In this document: one piece after another, positions 24,022 to 36,634 of the stretch
How the letters are laid out: every line of letters begins with the position of its first letter
Position numbering within the stretch: the first letter of the stretch is position 1
NCBI GenBank assembly: GCA_050084515.1
Contig: CM114274.1
Span: 22,196,001 to 22,260,000, forward strand
DNA: 64,000 bases
Origin: Blasia pusilla
Taxonomy: Eukaryota; Marchantiophyta; Marchantiopsida; Blasiales
Direction: 5' to 3'
Notes under the pieces: model-generated
Seen by the model: only the letters and a program-made list of their open reading frames with translations
The model's database searches: none
What the model was told of the DNA's origin: nothing
Position numbers and translations under genes: made by a program

Positions 24022-27000
24022 TTATCTGATAGGGTCACCGATTTGATTCCAGAGAACTCCATGGTCCATGTCCTTAGGTGGGTGAAGTTCGAATACGTAA
24101 ATCAGGGCCTTCTCCACTGGGAATGTAGACTGCAAGTTGTTCCTCATTGGGTGGTATCCCCCAATCATGTTTATATCGAAAGGTACTGATGTTTTGAGAA
24201 AGAAGAAACACATTCTGGCTGCACTCTCCACCTGCACAGTAGCAAATGGATAAGATTCAGCTAGTAACCACTCCATGGTGCAAACTTCATCAATTCTAAG
24301 GATGAATCCTTCTTCGCCCTTAATGTTTAGGTACTACCCTTGGACCAGGAATTTTCCTGTGCTCGTTCTTAGATTTTCCTGAGCTCTTCCTTCTAGTGAT
24401 GTGAGAACCTAGAGAAGACTAGTGCATCAATGACTTGTTCAGCTTGTGAAGCCCTAGGGAGGAAGGAAAGATGAGTGAAAATAATTCTTAGTCTGACAAA
24501 AAAGAGGAACTATTGTCTGTTCTTGAAGAGTACTAGACAGGCCATGGAAAAAGAGGTGAAGGTTTAAATTGAAGGAAGCACCTGAAGTGAAAAGGAGATA
24601 GGAAAGCCTGTCTACAAAACAAGTCTGAATACAGTACGGCCTATGGCAAAAAACGGTCAAGAAAGTGCGAGTGTGAAGAGGAAGCATTACCCGCCAGCGA
24701 CAGAACTGGTCATTGCACAACGTGATAATGACTGGGATAGACTCCAGCTTCAGGGATGCCATGATGATGCTCAGAGAAGCAAAGAACTTGTGCATGAGTT
24801 CCTGGTGACTGAGCTCCTGTTGTTCCGCAATGTCCTCTTCAGCATCAGCGTAAGGGAAGTTCCAGAGGACACACCTGACCTGGCTCCAGGGTATCAACTG
24901 TATTAAACTCTCAGAGACACTGAGCTTGTCTTGAATGGAGCAAGTCACGAGAGCCGTCACATCTACATTCCAGAGAAACTGCATTTGCAACCTTAGCAAG
25001 TTTTGCAGTCTCTCCGCCAGAGCCGGATCACTCCAAAAGACTGATTCTTCGTTGATCGAGGTTGCAAATATGTTCTTGGCATTGACATAGGTTGACAAGC
25101 TTTCAGCAAACGAAAAGTCGCCTTCTCCAAATAGAAGCAAATACTCATTTTCTGCGAGGTTGGGAAGCAGGTCAAGCATTGCAAGGGCATTGGGTTGTGC
25201 CTCATCAAAATTGATTGGTTCAACATTTTCTGGGAGAACAAAGTTATGTGCATCATCATGAAGAAAATTACATGAATTTCCATAGCGGCAACCCTGTTCA
25301 CAAACAAACCATTTTGGAATGTCAGATTGGACATAGATGAAAAAATAGATTCCATTGGGCATGATGTCCGTGGCATGATTTGAGATCTGACTTTCTTAAT
25401 GAGATTTTAATTCGTGATTAAGTAACAAGATGGAGACAGAAACCTAACTTCTACACCAAATGTAGACACCAACTTCATACATCATGGTTGAATGAAGAAG
25501 CATCAAGAGTTATAGATGGAATTTTGAGGACAGGTGAGTTTGGAACACATGAAAAAGAACAGTGGCTGTTAGGCAGGAGCAGTAGTCAACACCATATTAT
25601 CAAAAAGAAATCACCTTCTCTGACATCTTGCAACATTGCCCTCCAACTATGTGATGCCCTGTTCAGGGAATTGGATCTATGATTCTGGAAACTTTTTTTC
25701 TACTTCTACTCAATGCTGCCAGCTGGGCCAACTTCAGAAGTTGGCAGCAAGATGATGGTTCAGAGCTGCCTTACAGTGGACGAGAGGAAAAACCTGCAGG
25801 GTACAGGTTTGGCTGACTTTGCATGCGAGTACATGCAACGGGCTCCTTTCATACACGTTCCTTTCACGAAAAAGCTGCAGAGAGGTGTGTCATCTGAGCA
25901 TATGGTTCCCAACGTCTCCTCTCCAGGCTTTGCTGCAGTGAACACCTGAGACCCATGTTGCACCTGAAAATTTTCATCCATAACAGAAACGTTAGAATCT
26001 ACGACCTGCAATGAAACGTTTCACCAATTCAAATAAACTGGATGTAGAATAGATGCTCCTTCACAGATACACAAGAATCTCTATCTGGATTTCTAGAAGT
26101 ACAACAGCACATGATAAGTTATAAATCCCAAATCTCCTCGTTTCTGATGGGCTGTGTGTAGTATTTATCAGGTTAAGAGGAAAGATAGATAGTAGCATTC
26201 AAGAACAGTTTTGCAGAGCATAAAGCACTCACCTCGACAATCAGAGCAGACAGCATCCTCTCATCTTCTAAGGTGTGAAAGGTTCCAGCCCAAGTGTATG
26301 GTAATGTGCAACATTTCTTAGGAATTGCTTCATCATCCCTTCCACCGAGATTATTGACATTGCCTTTGACATCCACATGAGCCGTTTCATTATCTTTCTC
26401 GTAAGGACTTACAAGCTCTGATTCTTGGAATGACCAGTCATCCCAAGCATCTATGGCATTACCATTTGTTGCTTCACAAAGGGAGCTATTTCCTGTATGG
26501 AAGGAGCAGACGTGCTTGCACTCAGCTGCCTGATAATATGACGGAGGTCCTGAGATTTTGTTTAGAAACCTTGGTCTAAAGCGATGTAAGGCTTCCATTA
26601 CTGCTTTCACTGCAAGAGAAATCACACAATAATTCAGAAAATAAGTCACCCTGCATTTGAGGAACCCGAGTGAAGGGAACAGGTTATGGGGAAGGTCTCA
26701 ATTTTAATAACATGGGACGGCATACATGTCTCCAACTACTTAATTCCACTTAAGAGGTATGACTCACTTGTCTCTGCAACCGCACGCAGAGATGTTAAAC
26801 TCAGATGGTGTGCATTACACCATTGCAACTCGCCATCATCTTCTGATGTGCGAGTTACACCAGGGTCTCGACAGCCTCTAGCTAATTGAGCGAGACTTTC
26901 CACTCTTTGTTTATCCTGCACTCATTGAAGGCAGGGAGGTGGGGAAAAGAAGGTATGAGTTAACTTCTTCCTATGCCGTCTTTTGATCATCTAAGTAGTG

Positions 27001-30000
27001 ATTCCCACACTCCAATCCAAAAACATAGATAATTCCAAGTCAGGTTTACTCCAGTGAATATGGCAAACCAACCGCATCGAGAGTATTTTCATAAGATGTT
27101 CAAAATGAATGGACTGAACTTTCTAAAACATAGCAATTAATCTGCACCTGCCAAACATTCATACAAGTGAAGCTTATTAAAGCTTGATTAAAAAACCAAC
27201 CTTGAAAGATCGCTGCCAGAATTCATAGGCATACATATTTGCAAGCATGATTGTAGAGTGGGGCAATAGGCGTGGTATCTCCCGCCCATTCAAGGGCCTG
27301 TAGTAATTTTCCAGATTGCTCACATACTGCAAGAAATCCTCAAGACCACCGCAGTAAGTTTCACTTCACCTCAGTGGCCCCACTAGGAGCACCCACAACC
27401 ACATTATTTTGCAGTATCACAACACATCTCCTTGGCCACTGAGGGAAATGGTATCTCAAGGGGGGATTTTTTATTAACTCTATCACAGTTTATAAGCAAA
27501 CTTGACAGTGGTGTAAACTCTGGCCTTCAAGAAACCTCAAGTTGTCAAAAGTCAGTATTGGGTGGTAGAATAGGCATTCATGTGTAGATCTTCAAAGCTA
27601 GAAACTCTCAACAGTATCCTCAATAATGTGCTAGAAATCAGACTGAAGTTGACTGATACATACCGTAAATGGATTCCCGAATTCTTTTGCTACTGGGTTG
27701 GGTGTGGCATCAAGAATACATGCCAGCATTGCACTTTCACGAGGATAACCTAGCTGTCCTCCTCTGACAACCATTACGGAGGACTCTAAGGAGAGGGGGA
27801 GTGATACAAGCAATCTTCCATATAATGTTGGTTGGTGCCTTCCTCTGGCATCCATTTGAATAGCATCCATGTCTTCAAGAGTATCCAGAGCATCAGTGAC
27901 AGTGTCAGTTGATGGTGGGTTCATGCACTTCCGGAGAAGAGCTGCATTGAAAGTTACTCATATCAGCATAAATAGGCTCCGAACTAGACTTGAGCACTCA
28001 AAATTATGGAAATGGACACTCATTTGGGCATTCAATCTGAAGAGTGATAAACAAAACTGTACAAGGATATGGAGTCAAAAGTTCCACAAAGGCAAATAGT
28101 TTTCACAACTGCTTAAAGGGAAGAATCCAAAAGGTTGAAACACTCACACATTGGATCATTCAGAGCCTTTGGGCTTGCAGATAATATCATCAAGACTTGC
28201 TTTCTCAGAGACAGAAGTTGCATGGCTGGTGTCTCGAATTTCTCAAATCGAAGAAAGTGATTGCGGGGTACCATACGGTAGACAACACCGTCACATGTTC
28301 GTCCTGTTCTTCCTTTACGTTGAATGGCCTGGTTCATGATTTTCTCGACATTCATTAGGGAAACGTGAACCCAATTTCCATTTCCCTATTGAAGGCAGAA
28401 TGGAAAAGAGAAACAGACACCTTACTTTGGTCTTAGAAAATACTAGCTTGACCATCCTCAACCTACCTGAGATTCAGAAACCCAGACAATTCGAGGTTGG
28501 TGCTTCTTTGTAGCACGATCCCAAACAACCTCCAAGGAACGGCAAGAATCAATCACAAACGAAACTCCTGGTATTGTCACAGATGATTCTGCTACATTCG
28601 TCGCCAGAATAATCTGCACATGATAGTTTGAGGAAACCTTTCCATTGATAAGTAGCCTCAAAAGGCTGGATGGACTTATAAACAAGGACTTCCTACATCA
28701 AATCCCTGTTGGTAGTCCACTTTCAGTGGCCGTGACTGCATATGTATGGTCTATTTAGGGTATAGGTTTTAGGTATAGAAGTCTGACGAACATTTGACTA
28801 GAAACCCAAAATCTCGTCTGACTTTCAACAGAGATGTTACCAACAGCTGGAACTTATTTCACTCATGCTCAGCCACTTATTAAAGCATGTTGAGTTCAGA
28901 AACTTTACAACAGGTCACCGAACAGGAGCAGAGACTTAGCACATACAGACATCATACCTTGCGTCGTTTGTGGGGGCAGACTTCCATGGCACGGATCGAG
29001 TTCTCCATATCTATACTGCTGTGGAGGACAAATAGTTCAAATGGTTCCTTTGTAGCTTCCAATAACAGCCACTGCTGTTCCAAGGCTCTATAGGTCGGCA
29101 AGAAAACAAGAACATTCTTTGATAGATCAATCTCGTTTTTGTGGAGATAGACAATGAGGTCTCGAATGGTGTTGTGCGTCAGGTTACCAAGTTCTATTCC
29201 CCTCTCGACAGGTGAAAAGTTTGCACTCATGTTGTCTAAAAGTGTTTGATGTGGTGGTAAGCTTCCTAGTAGTTTCACAACCTGCAACATCCATGTGTGA
29301 GTAAGAGTTAGTTCCAATGCAGATTGTTTCTTGATTGAAAATTGTGTAGAAGATTGAACCCTGCGCAAATCTATCCACACCACTCATCGATCGAAAAACA
29401 TACCTGCTCCAAGTAGGCTACTTTGGTATTCACAATGATACTCTGAAGTTTTTCCCCAAGATTTTGGATAGCAATCTTCTCCACTCCTTCCCCTCGATCA
29501 ATCTCCTTGAAATATTCCTCATACTTCAACAAGTCTGCTGTTGCTGACATAAGGACTAGCCTGAAACCAGGAAGCTTGCTGTTTTAGAATACCCCCCAAT
29601 CCAAGAGAAAATCTGCAACTGATTTTTATGGAGTACCCATCCTCAACAGTCAATGAGAAAAACGGTGTGCAAGAGCAGCGTCACCCCTCAGAATAATAAA
29701 TGCTGAAAGACAACTGGCAGGACGCTTCAGAACATTTAACTTAAGTAGAAGGCTAGCAAAAACGACCAGAAATTCTTCTTTGTCATAACTACTGGGAAAT
29801 AGAACCAGGTCACTACTTTTTGTTATCCATATCCGTTTACAACAGTTGGGCCAGTACCCTTTCATGGGCACACAACCAATATGAGAATTTGCAGCGGCTG
29901 CCCACAGGTTCAAAAGTACCAAGGACAAAAAGTTCCACATAATGCAAAACATGACATGGAAAAGGCAGAAATGCTGCTCACTTCATGGTAGTAGTTCGCA

Positions 30001-33000
30001 AGAGCTGCTTCAGGCATGTTAGGACAAGATCAGATTCCACTGATCGTTCATGAACCTCATCCAGGATGACAACCTTGAACTTTGAGAGTGCAGCAATACC
30101 ATTGGTCCTCAGCTCCTCAAACAAAATACCAGCTGTTTTGAACAGAATCTTTGAACTGTAGGGAGCCAGAACACTAGTAAGAGAAACAAATTCTTAAATT
30201 CTCGCCCCTTTCAGCATGATTACTTGTGTGATGAAAAATCAGAAAATGAGACACTTGACCTAAGAAAAAACCGACCTAGATCCTGACTCTGGTGGTCAAA
30301 ACCAGAGTCAGGATCTTCTCACCTGAACACTACGAGGAGGTATCAAGTAGGGTTGAGGAGAAGATACCCAACTCTCGTGTGGAAGGGGGAACCTGATGAA
30401 CCACAAGAAAGAAAGGCCCCCAAGAGCCTTGAAGGTGTAGTCACAAGTGCACAGCTTAACTAAAAGACGGATTCCCATACCAAAAGTACTGTTTTTTCAA
30501 AGAAACCACGGCTCACTAAGAACGCTAATCCCAAAACCACTGAGAAGAATGTCCCAAATGCACAGCTGAGGTAAAAGACGGGTCTTAATCTCAAAATCAT
30601 AGTTATCTTGATAGATAGATGGGGAGGAAGACGCGAGACACGCGTCGGAAAAGGGAGGCACGAAATTTTAGGGCAAGTAAAACAACTAAATAAAAATGAT
30701 CCCAGCGAGTTTCGAACTCGCGACCTTCTGCGTGTAAAGCAGACGTGATAACCACTACACCATGGAACCCCGATGTCTTGCGGAAGCGAAAGAGCGAATA
30801 TAGAGTACGATCAAAGACGGTCTCTGTTATCGAAACCCGAAACCGCAGAGCAAAGGTTCGGAAGACCTCGTGGACAGTTGATGAAAGGGGCCATTGAGGC
30901 AGCTGGAGTCCAGAAGATCATGTCAATGGAAGCGGGCATGCTCGACACGGTTTCAGTACATTTGAGCCCTGGAGCATGTCGAAGAGAATCGCACGGGCCG
31001 AATTGAAAACCCGCCCACTGGAGCGTGCCGAAGAGAAGTTACGCTTGCAGAATTGGAATCGCGCTTCTGCAAAAGGCTGGAGGACAACGATGTACAGAAC
31101 TCAAGCGTCTCGTAGACATATCGAAACTGCCAAATCGAGAACCCGATTCCTCCGTAGGGACCGGGTTCATCTCCGTAATGAACAGTGTCGTGGAGAGTTT
31201 CGGTTACCTAATTGGAACTTCTGATTGAGACTAATTCCTCAATGGCCTAAGGGACGCCACTCACGCTTAGCACAACAAACGCGACCGGCCAGACCAAGGA
31301 CATCATACCAAGGTGGCGCTGGACATATAGGCGCTGCATCGATCTCCATGTCCATGTCGATAAGCATCATCTCCATGTAAGGGCCATTACGAGTATAAGG
31401 AGGAAAGAAAGAACTCTAGACTAAACGAAGCATTCTAAGCGTATTCTACAGAGTTCGACATGTTCTTTCTTAAGAACGGGAAGGCTGTGGAAAGAGGGTT
31501 TTAGAAGGGATTCACCAAGAGAGTGATTCCCGAACAGCGTACTGCTGAAGCCTACGGGTTGAAAGCCCACGTACCCTGTAGTGTATGAATAGGAGAAATG
31601 GGAACAGAAGACTATCCACTGCTGTGGAGGTGAGCGGCATCATTTCGCACGACGAGGATCAACAATTCTCCGTGGGATTTTGAACAGAGGTTGAACTACA
31701 CGCTTCTGAGAAGTCGCGTTCAAGAATTGCCTTGATAGAGGGGGTTTAAGAAGAAATCGCCTATAGAGGTGAGTGGAAGACGATGTCCCATGTAGTCCAG
31801 AGATGGAGCTAGTTAATTCATGAACTCACGTTCTTGGTAACGTTCGAAGGGGAGAATTGCGAAAAGAGAGGGTTGTTTGGTGCAACAGAGATTGGCGGCG
31901 TAGTGCAGCACTATCACCCAAGGCTGCGTTGCGTGCAAGAATTCTGAGCTTAAAGAGGATTCAAGAAATGAGGGTACAATACCGTGTTGTGCTGCGATTG
32001 ACCTGACCGATTTGGTACCCCACTTCCTCGCCCAAGACGCAGCCACGCTCTTCCGCGACGCGTTTGGCGACAGCGACGACAGCAAGCCTTCGAGGTTGGG
32101 TACACAGAATGGGCCCCGACCCTGCCTCCAAAAGGATTTGCGGCACCTGAGAACTCTTCCCTGTGAGAGCAGCACGAATTGGCGAAAAAGTTAGTGCCTC
32201 TCATGCTGGCATGCGGATTCAGCTGGATCTTGTTGAGACTCTTCCTGCAGTGTCGAAGCTATACACGTCTCTATTTTATGAGACTGTTTCCCTGATGGGA
32301 GAACCCAACACTTCAATATTCATTACAATCCCCAAGTAGTGCAAATGAGCCAAATATGGACCTGAAACTGGGAATTCACTTGAATGCGACTAAGGGCTCT
32401 TCCAAATAATGGTGGCAACCCTTTAAAATGTCAAACTGCAGAAGGTAGACGACAGCAAATATAGGAGGGGGCCTGGATTCTGTTGGGAAAGTCGAAGACT
32501 AGGAAAATAAAAATCGGTCTCTAAAGGCAGGAGTAAGATGGGAAAAGAGCTCAGTGTTAACACACCATGAAGTAAGCCACCGGTCTATTACTCACACGGA
32601 GGGACTAGGGAGACGCAATCGACTTCGAAACAATCATCAGAGGTCCAACTAAACTTCTGCAAGACTCCTTCTACTCTCTTCGACCGAGGTGGGTAATTGT
32701 GCGGACATGTCTAAAAGTGTAAGGACCCCAATAGCAGCTGGGGTTTACTCAGTCAATGCTACAATGGTACGGAAATAAAGAGAAATTGACAACATCTCCA
32801 ATCCTGTCTCCTTCGAGACTCCAATCGATCCTTCGACCTCCATGCGTCAAGTGATAGAGGCATCGGAGAGAGAATCAACCTGATCCAGTATCGGCAAAAA
32901 TAAGAGTCACTCGGTTCTCAGATACTTTCTCCACGATGCGAACCTTGTGTCTTCTCACTGGCAAGTCCCTTTGCCCCACTTTCCAATGCCCGTTCACCGA

Positions 33001-33033
33001 CTGCGACTTCTGCTCCTGTTCCCCGCCCGTCAT
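24022..33033 (-). CDS. C3H31: DExH-box RNA helicase with two CCCH zinc fingers and a BMT5-like methyltransferase domain
   Basis: Exons from the start codon: 33033-32880, 32160-31983, 30155-29982, 29560-29404, 29281-28958, 28613-28467, 28328-28148, 27941-27664, 27326-27201, 26915-26768, 26609-26233, 26005-25775, 25293-24691, 24231-24022. All phases agree, giving 1,095 aa, with an in-frame stop upstream of the ATG. Helicase motifs: I, ADTGSGKS (47-54); Ia, [20 protein letters not shown] (143-146); III, SAT (174-176); [13 protein letters not shown] (333-344); [10 protein letters not shown] (381-388). Two CCCH fingers follow: C791-C799-C805-H809 and C818-C827-C833-H837. A DUF2431/BMT5-like fold comes next, with [11 protein letters not shown] (877-887) and NFPY (970-973). 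Arabidopsis At2g47680 (about 1,015 aa) has the same order. Binding and remodelling of RNA is expected; methyl transfer is inference. The compartment is not evident. Confidence 0.92.
30278..30316. repeat. Perfect 16-bp inverted repeat inside intron 2 of the helicase gene
   Basis: Arms agatcctgactctggt (30278-30293) and its exact reverse complement (30301-30316) are separated by ggtcaaa. It lies in intron 2, about 120 bases before exon 3 in gene terms. It may be a fold-back remnant or an RNA hairpin. Confidence 0.8.
30697..30769 (-). tRNA. tRNA-Val (anticodon UAC)
   Basis: The 73-nt cloverleaf reads 5' ggttccatggtgtagtgg. The 7-bp acceptor stem pairs throughout with two G-U pairs. The anticodon stem-loop is ctgctttacacgcag, with anticodon TAC. 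The T arm is gcgag-ttcgaaa-ctcgc and the discriminator base is A. A run of T follows at once (atttttattt), a normal Pol III terminator. A and B box matches are good. It lies in intron 2 of the helicase gene, on the same strand. It looks functional. Confidence 0.92.
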
Positions 33034-34380
33034 TGCTATTCAGGAGCCCCAGAACCCAAGAACTTATCGACTTCAGACGTCAGCCGATTCTGCAAGCAAT
33101 AGTTGCGTTATGATCCTGACTGAACAGCGTGTGCAAGAGAGATGATTTCGAATATCACTCATTACAAGAGACCCCGATCACAACACAATCCGACTCCCAG
33201 AGACTTTCAACCTCATTCACACCCTGCATTTCCCTCGGTGGCTACCAACCCTGTATGGTCTCGCAGGGATTCCAAAGACCGCGATCAAAATGACGAGCGA
33301 CTTCCAAAGCCGTTTTACGTAATTAAGATTGTGCATTTCGCTGGTTGGAGCGGAAAGACGATGAAGGAGAGAAATCTAGAGGACTTGGAGAGTGGTACGA
33401 CAGTTGCGAGGGGTGGAGGAGACCCAAGAACCGTTTAGAACGAATGCACTGTAAGAAAGATTGGAGAACAGGATGGTTACCAAAGTACGTGGATATTTCC
33501 AGCTGAGAGACGAGCATAGATAACCCAGAGAGAGCCACGAGTGGCCGCACAGACCCTACGACACCTTCATTTTGGCTTACGACGACAAGCCCCTGCGACC
33601 AACTGTCGATTCCAAAGAGAAAATTCCAGATGCGGAGAAACGACGGCACAGTCTGCCTACATACAAACACTGCTGCCACAAATCCCTGTCCAGAGAAGAC
33701 AGATGCATGAAAGAAAGCCCCACGAGACAGACACACGCAAGCGCGCATGCACGCACGGCACAGACGATCCGACTCTACACTCACTACAGCGAGCGATTCG
33801 TTCGCTTGCACTCGGACACACCCAGGAGTCCTTCCTCTCCGCCGGGAACGCCCCAGAATCAAAGCGGTGGCATCACGCTTCTCTTCTCGTTTCTTCTCTT
33901 CCCAGACTCCCTGGGCAGGCAGAGGCAGGCATGCAGGCGCTGTTCGCAGTCAGTGAACCCAGTACCCGGACACGAAGAACAACGAGAGTGATGAGACCCT
34001 GCAGTAGACGTAACGGTAGTGTACAGTCCTCGCAGCATCGCAGGCAGTAGCGCGGGAAATCAGCCTTGGGTTAAAAATTACAGTCAGTGCGCACTACAAA
34101 AAATACGGCCGCCCCACCCCACCGCCAAGAGGAGCTGCTTTTCCTGCCGCCGCTAGTGAAATCGAAAAATGAAACGAACAAGACCTTAGGACAGAAACAG
34201 AATCAATCACCTCACCAACCACAACGCACCCATTATAACACTCGCTGCGCAGCTTCCCACCACGGAGGCCACCCAAAACCACGGTCCATCTACTTGAGAT
34301 TCCCTTCGAGTTGAGGCCAGAGCCGTTCTCCCCATTTTCTCCTCCTTAATTATTTCCGGTCAGTCTGGGCTCCAATCTTC
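33034..34380. promoter_or_regulatory. Upstream region of the helicase gene (minus strand)
   Basis: This GC-richer stretch lies directly before the helicase start codon and probably holds its 5' UTR and promoter. It contains an alternating purine-pyrimidine run near 33730-33760 (cacgcaagcgcgcatgcacg). No TATA box could be placed with confidence, and the open frames here look spurious. Confidence 0.35.
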
Positions 34381-34381
34381 C

Positions 34382-35060
34382 TTGATGGAAGCTCACTTTG
34401 AGGCAGTTTTTAGAGGCACTATGTCTGACGGGAATATCCCCATGGAGGTTAGGGCCCGTATTCGCTCTTGCTCCGGAAAGGGGGCAGGCTCATGGGTAGG
34501 GGCGCGCCCCCTTCTCCAGGCTTTCCGTATCGCACCACTTACCTATACCACAGCGATGCGGTTCCGCTTGGGCCTCCCCCAACCATCGGTGGTTGGTTCG
34601 ACACACTGCGAGTGTCGCCGGAGCCTGGATCCACTTGGTGTGCATTTGGCACGCTGTCCAGTTGGGGGTGAGAGGATAGCCACTCACGATGCAAAGGCGG
34701 GATATCATGTTCAGTATTGCTCGGGAGAGTGGCTTCCATGTGCAAGAGAGAGGCACTACTCCATGCGGGATTCCCTCATTCGTGCCGATCTCTACATGAC
34801 ACGTGAGGTGAGGTGGTTGTGGCGGACGTTGTAATCACTGAGATCCTACGCGGGAGGCGGCGAGCCCAAGTGGTGGCCCAAGGGCAAATGCTACAAGGAG
34901 GCGGCGGCGGCGGTGAAGAAGACACATATCTCTGATCGACTACACGAGGGACACATCTTCATCCCCCGGCCATAGAGATGTATGGGGCTATGGGGGAGAG
35001 GTTTGACTTCGTTCCTTCACGGATTGCGCCCATCATCTCCACTCGAGAAATAGGTTGTCC
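34382..35060 (+). mobile_element. Non-LTR retrotransposon ORF2 C-terminal fragment
   Basis: Frame 34382-34834 encodes a block seen at the C-terminus of plant non-LTR ORF2 proteins: AFRIAPLTYTTAMRFRLGLP, then a Cys/His cluster CECRRSLDPLGVHLARC (CxC...DxxGxHxxxC). Frameshifted continuations to about 35060 resemble the next block (HIFIPRP..RCMG). No reverse transcriptase is present upstream, so it is 5'-truncated and dead. Confidence 0.55.
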
Positions 35061-35469
35061 TTAGCTACTGCGATTGTCATTGACAGGGTGGGTCTCCATG
35101 CGTTGCAGCGTGCCTAGGCTAATGGGATTTTGCGGTGGGCTCAGGCTGTGGGAGACGCCGGCCCTAGAGGCCCACTTAGTAGTAGTCATAGCTCTCTTGT
35201 TGTTGCTGATATTGTCTCTGCTGTTGGTGAGTTTCGTCGTTAGGGGGGGGAATGCCCCCTTCTTCCTTTTCTGGTCTTGTTGTGGCCTTCAGGTTTTGAC
35301 TCTTTGAGTCCCCCTCTTTTGTACTTCCGATGGGTTTTCCATCACTCGTTTTTATCGAAGTGCATCTTCCCCTCTACTGGAGGAGATGAACCCGATCCGT
35401 CGCCACTCGGTCTAGACCCAAGAAATGGGACGTTTCTCTTTCAAACCCAATGTCGCCATGGGCGGATGA

Positions 35470-35885
35470 GCTGACATTAGATGGTGTCAAAAGTCTCCTA
35501 CTTTATTACGAGCCTTTGCAATCTTGAGTTGTGTGATTCCACCTCAACCATCACTTTTAGTTTTAGACGGGAAGTTAAAGTCTCGTGATTATCCATCCTC
35601 GGGTTAGGCCACAAAAGGTGAAAGTCGAGTTAAACGGAGAGGGACATTTAGGCACAAGCGAACATCCCACTCGGATTCAAATATACGACAGGCTGTTTCG
35701 TAGGATGAAGAGTTGCTCATGGTGCTACAATCTTCTCCACACTAGTGGAGAGAACACACTAGTAAAGAGAACGTAAAATATTTATTGGAGAATTTGGAGA
35801 GGGATCAGGGTTAACTAACCCAACCTCGGGTTAGAAAACACGAGGATAAATAGGCATGAGGAGTTAAAGGGCCCATAGGCTTCGA
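35470..35885 (-). repeat. LTR remnant, inverted relative to the copia LTR at 45 kb
   Basis: The reverse complement follows 45125-45500 block by block: gggttagttaaccc, ccctctccaaa, agattgtagcac, cctacgaaac, aaatgtccctctcc, then gaatcacacaa and gtaataaagt. The order and spacing are kept with several indels. No coding region adjoins it, so it is a solo or fragmentary LTR. Confidence 0.6.
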
Positions 35886-36592
35886 AGCCCCCATGTTTTC
35901 AAACCTAACTAATAATTAGAAGCCTATGCAATGCACGGATCAAGATGGATCAAGTTAAAAAGAGATTAACTATAGGGAAAATAATTGGTTCGCTATTTTT
36001 GATAAAATATTTTTTCATTAAAATATGAGAACAAAAAATTCCGTTGAATATCTCTCACCATATGCTTTTGAAAATGGAAATTGGCTTGAATGAAAATTAT
36101 GGGGATTAAGCTAAAGAAAATAATAATTTGGACACATTTTTTGGTTGAATATTTCTGATGGTGAAAATTCTAATATGAAATACCTTACTTTTCTTAAATA
36201 ATCTTATCAACTTTAATTCTTAAGGAAAAAATAACTTTCTTTCGAATATAGTTTACATTTACCTCCAAAGCAAGCTTGAAAATTCCAAAAAAGATCTCAT
36301 AGATATTTTTATAATATCTGGGAAAATAATGAAATAGAAGAAGACTTAGAAAAAGAACACTAAGATTGAAAATTTTGTTAAATAAGTTCAATATAAAAAA
36401 TAATTAATAAGAGTGAACGTGGGGAAAATAATAGGAAGACTACAAAAGAATCTAAAAATCTAAAATTCTATTTAATAATTAAATCTATATTGTCTCTTTT
36501 TCAATTTTCCCCTCAGCTTGGTTTAGGGTAATATTAAGACTAATTCAAGTGAGAAAAGCTTCACAGGTGGCATGCAAGTAGAGATTATCAAG

Positions 36593-36634
36593 AAGGAGGC
36601 ATATGCACCATCACTTTTGTGCATATGCCTCCTT
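36593..36634. repeat. Perfect 16-bp inverted repeat
   Basis: Arms aaggaggcatatgcac (36593-36608) and its exact reverse complement (36619-36634) have a 10-nt loop, catcactttt. The surrounding DNA is AT-rich with no gene. Confidence 0.85.

Noticed and set aside
24454-24690. Extension of the open frame beyond the CRWR end of helicase exon 13
   Set aside because: The frame runs past a GT donor at 24690-24689. The homologous protein continues instead in exon 14 (24231-24022), and that joins in phase.
33323-33862. 179-aa minus-strand ORF upstream of the helicase
   Set aside because: It is not in phase with the helicase start, has no domain, and the helicase ATG at 33033 has its own upstream in-frame stop.
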